From: Streptomyces sp. LHD-70
GTDB taxonomy: Bacteria > Actinomycetota > Actinomycetes > Streptomycetales > Streptomycetaceae
NCBI RefSeq assembly: GCF_031157275.1
Contig: NZ_JAVIFW010000002.1
Coordinates: 62,001-126,000 of the forward strand
Length of the DNA: 64,000 nucleotides
Direction: 5' to 3'
The position numbers were made by a program, and so were the translations under genes. Shown piece by piece: positions 61,722 to 64,000 of the stretch (position 1 is its first letter; every line of letters starts with the position of its first letter). The notes under the pieces were generated by a model. That model worked only from the letters and a program-made list of their open reading frames with translations. It was not told the origin of the DNA and ran no database searches.

Positions 61722-61910
61722 CGCCGGACGGGCCTCCTCAATCGCCGGAGGGGCTGGATTTTCAGGGGCGCGGGGCTGTGACATCTGCGGCTACGCCGCG
61801 GGGCGCGACCAGCCACGACGGGGCCGCAGCCGAACGACGGACCTGGGGCCGGGGGCGGAGCCCCCGAGGGCCGTCCGCCGAGGACTCGGGAAGGGGCGGG
61901 CAGGGGAAAG
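61722..61910. repeat. Dispersed Streptomyces-type intergenic repeat
   Basis: 61730-61830 is homologous in inverted orientation to 17141-17230, sharing GGGGCGCGGGGCTGTGACAT, GGGGCGCGACCAGCCACGACG-like blocks and CGCCGGAGGGGCTG. It ends in GGGAAGGGGCGGGCAGGGGA. It lies between converging genes; no gene inside. Confidence 0.8.
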
Positions 61911-61911
61911 A

Positions 61912-64000
61912 TCAGGCCCCCGGCGGAAACAACCGCAACCGATGCGCCAGCGCAGCCGCCTCGCCGCGTGCCGAGACGCCCAACTTGGCCAGGATGTTGG
62001 AGACATGGACGCTGGCCGTCTTCGGCGAGATGAACAGCTCCTCAGCGATCAGCCGGTTGCTGCGGCCGAGCGCGACCAGGCGCAGCACATCCCGCTCGCG
62101 GCTCGTCAGGCCCAGGTCACCGGCCGGATCGGCGGGCCCCGCGCCACCCGTGGCTCTCTGCCGCCCTCCCGGGTCCGGCTCGGTGAGCGGTATCCGGGCG
62201 CGCTGGGCGAGCAGGGCGATGTCCTCGGCGAGAGGGCGGGCGGCCAGGTCCTCGGCGGTGGCGCGGGCCTGGCGCAGGAGTTCGGCCGCGTGCGTACGGG
62301 CGGTGTCGTCGGGGCGGGCGGCGAGCAGGGCCTCGGCCGCGCGGTGCCGCACCTGTGCGAGGTCGAAGGGCCGGTCCAGGGCCTCGAAGGCGGCCAGGAC
62401 CTCCGCCCAGTGCTCGGGGGTGTCCGCGTTCTCGGCACGGGCCAGCTCGGCCCTGACCCACTGGTCGTGCGCGCTCCACACCGGCACCGGCGTCGCCAGG
62501 GTCTTGCGGACCGTACGCAGCGTCTCCAGGGCCTCGGCCCGGCCGGACTCCGCGGCGGGCAGGCCGCGGGCGTCGGCCTCGGCGGTGGTGGCGGTGAGCA
62601 CGAGCGGCCAGCCGTACCGCTGCGTGCCGGGCGGGAGACCCGCGGCCGCGAGCTCGCGGAGTCCGGCGCGGAGGTCGAGGATGCGTCCCTCGCGGGCGGC
62701 GATGCCCAACTCGATGGTGAGCAGCGGGAGTTCGTACTGCGGCTGGGGGTCGTACGTGCCGTACTGCTCGTGGGCGGCGGCGAGTTGACGGCCTGCGGTG
62801 GCGAGGTCGCCGCGGTACAGGGCGAGGCGGGCGACGCGTTCGGCGGCCGAGCCGCGCGGTTTGGCACTGAGGGCGCTGCGGCGCACCTGCTCGACGGCCG
62901 TCAGGGCCTCCTCCCACCTGCCCAGGGAGATCTGCGACTCGGCGAGGTTGGCCCAGACCCAGCCTTCGGTGTCGAGGAGGCCGAACTCGCGGCAGAAGGC
63001 GATGCCCTCGGTCGCGGTGCGCACGGCGTCGGCGGAGCGGCCGACGCCCTCCAGGGCGGACGGCAGGTTGATGTGCACCCGGGCCAGGTCGGCGATCATT
63101 CCGCGTTCGACGGCCTGCTGCCTGACCTCGTACATCTCCGCCAGGCCCGGTTCCACCGAGCCCGCCTCGACGAGGAGTCCCGCGCGGGTGAGCCGGGCGT
63201 TCAGCTCGATGTCCTCGGCGGCCACCATGCGCGCGTACTGCACGGCCCGCTCGGCCGCCGCGATGGCCTCCGGGCCCGGTTCGTGCAGCGAGTGCCAGGA
63301 GGCGAGGTGGGTGAGGACGTCGGCATGCACGACGGAGGGTGGCAGTCCGCGCATCAGGTCCTCGGCGTGGGCGAGTTCCTCCCGGCCGTCGCCGCGGCCG
63401 AGCGTGGAGACGAGGCGGGAGCGCTGGGTCCAGAACCAGGCGCTGCGCAGTGCGTCGCCGTCGTCGCCGTCGTCGCCGAGCAGCCGCAGGGCGCGCTTGG
63501 TGATCTTCAGCGCGGTCTCGCGCTCGCCGCACAGCCGCCCGGCCACGACCGCCTCCGCCAGGAGGTCCAGGAAGCGCAACGGCCCGCTCGCACCGTCGGA
63601 TTCCGCCTCCGCGGCGGCGCCGTGGCCACCGCGCGGGGACAGTGGTGGGCGGAAGCCTTCCGTGAACTCGGAGGGGCGCAGGCGGGCGTGGACCTCGTCG
63701 GGCACGTCCTCCCAGAGCTCCATCGCCCTCTCCAGGAGCCGGAGTTGCTCGGCGTAGGCATGCCGGCGGCGGGCCTCGACCGAGGCGTGCAGCACGGCGG
63801 GCAGGGCCTTGGCCGCGTCATGGGCCGCGTACCAGTAGCTGGCCAGGCGGGTGGCGCGCTCCCCGGCGCGGACCAGTCCGGGGTCGGCCTCGAGCGCCTC
63901 GGCGTACCGGCGGTTGAGTCGGGAGCGCTCGCCGGGCAAGAGGTCGTCGCTGACGGCCTCGCGGACCAGGGAGTGCCGGAAGCGGTAACCGGCGCCGTCG
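61912..64000 (-). CDS. Large LuxR-family (LAL-type) regulator, C-terminal part; runs off the right edge
   Basis: At least 695 aa; the frame is open to position 64000, so the N-terminal AAA/STAND ATPase part lies outside. The visible portion is a helical TPR-like region (repeats such as AVQYARMVAAEDIELNARLTRAGLLVEAGSVEPGLAEMY) and a C-terminal LuxR HTH (LTSRERDVLRLVALGRSNRLIAEELFISPKTASVHVSNILAKLGVSARGEAAALAHRL). LAL regulators are ATP-dependent activators often tied to sugar uptake or secondary metabolism. A leftward transcript converging on the lipoprotein gene. Confidence 0.92.
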   Translation of the reverse strand, partial: DGAGYRFRHSLVREAVSDDLLPGERSRLNRRYAEALEADPGLVRAGERATRLASYWYAAHDAAKALPAVLHASVEARRRHAYAEQLRLLERAMELWEDVPDEVHARLRPSEFTEGFRPPLSPRGGHGAAAEAESDGASGPLRFLDLLAEAVVAGRLCGERETALKITKRALRLLGDDGDDGDALRSAWFWTQRSRLVSTLGRGDGREELAHAEDLMRGLPPSVVHADVLTHLASWHSLHEPGPEAIAAAERAVQYARMVAAEDIELNARLTRAGLLVEAGSVEPGLAEMYEVRQQAVERGMIADLARVHINLPSALEGVGRSADAVRTATEGIAFCREFGLLDTEGWVWANLAESQISLGRWEEALTAVEQVRRSALSAKPRGSAAERVARLALYRGDLATAGRQLAAAHEQYGTYDPQPQYELPLLTIELGIAAREGRILDLRAGLRELAAAGLPPGTQRYGWPLVLTATTAEADARGLPAAESGRAEALETLRTVRKTLATPVPVWSAHDQWVRAELARAENADTPEHWAEVLAAFEALDRPFDLAQVRHRAAEALLAARPDDTARTHAAELLRQARATAEDLAARPLAEDIALLAQRARIPLTEPDPGGRQRATGGAGPADPAGDLGLTSRERDVLRLVALGRSNRLIAEELFISPKTASVHVSNILAKLGVSARGEAAALAHRLRLFPPGA

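Overview
The window is high-GC actinobacterial DNA and almost certainly Streptomyces. Supporting signs are strong GC3 bias, many GTG/TTG starts, two complete conservons (cvnABCD), an NdgR-type IclR regulator divergent from leuC, accB-accE, XRE/DUF397 regulators, Tat signals and intergenic GC-rich repeats. Gene order matches, from memory, the S. coelicolor SCO55xx core region (ndgR to ilvBNC). No phage, plasmid, CRISPR array or large biosynthetic cluster is visible, so this is a core-chromosome segment with small lineage-specific additions.

Layout. 0-5.8 kb: 5' end of leuC (leftward), ndgR, five leftward tRNA genes (3 Glu-CUC, 2 Gln-CUG), a HAD hydrolase with a duplicated 5' fragment beside it, gltX overlapped by an FAH-family hydrolase, and a small unknown repeat peptide. 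6-17 kb: two tandem conservons, each a sensor kinase-like CvnA, roadblock CvnB, DUF742 CvnC and GTPase CvnD. Their 3' ends are almost identical over about 610 bp. 17-29 kb: accB-accE, a secreted PL8 polysaccharide lyase, a YceI protein, a YdeI-like protein coupled to an RsbW-like ATPase, an XRE-DUF397 pair, a TetR, two coupled imine-reductase-like genes with a divergent HxlR, and a TPM-domain membrane protein. 29-42 kb: cimA with an Ile-codon leader peptide and terminator, a streptogrisin-like protease, TetR, agmatine deiminase, a urease-like ureAB-ureC pair without accessory genes, an NCS1 permease, ilvE, leuB and a purple acid phosphatase. 42-49 kb: a 44-aa small protein, a disrupted LysR gene, an MDR oxidoreductase, and the proline catabolic pair putA-pruA divergent from a PucR regulator. 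49-64 kb: serA, ilvC-ilvN-ilvB behind a classical attenuator, a membrane PAS-GGDEF-degenerate-EAL protein, a D-2-hydroxyacid dehydrogenase, an aldo/keto reductase with an unusual insertion, a glucose/sorbosone-dehydrogenase-like lipoprotein, and the 3' part of a large LuxR regulator.

How the genes fit together. Branched-chain amino acid synthesis dominates: leuC, leuB, ilvE, ilvBNC and cimA, with NdgR as likely local regulator. Both pathway entry points (ilvB, cimA) carry attenuators whose leader codons match the end products: Ile-Leu-Val-Leu for ilvB, Ile only for cimA. A second theme is nitrogen: proline degradation, agmatine deiminase, urease-like proteins, a nucleobase-type permease, tRNA-Glu/Gln and GltX.

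Most notable non-textbook structures are a four-copy array of an invariant 12-bp palindrome at exact 34-bp intervals (59051-59164), two intergenic elements bounded by perfect 23-24 bp inverted repeats, a 65-aa peptide with two copies of N-x-A-N-P-R-R-T-x-L, near-identical conservon GTPases, and the cimA leader.
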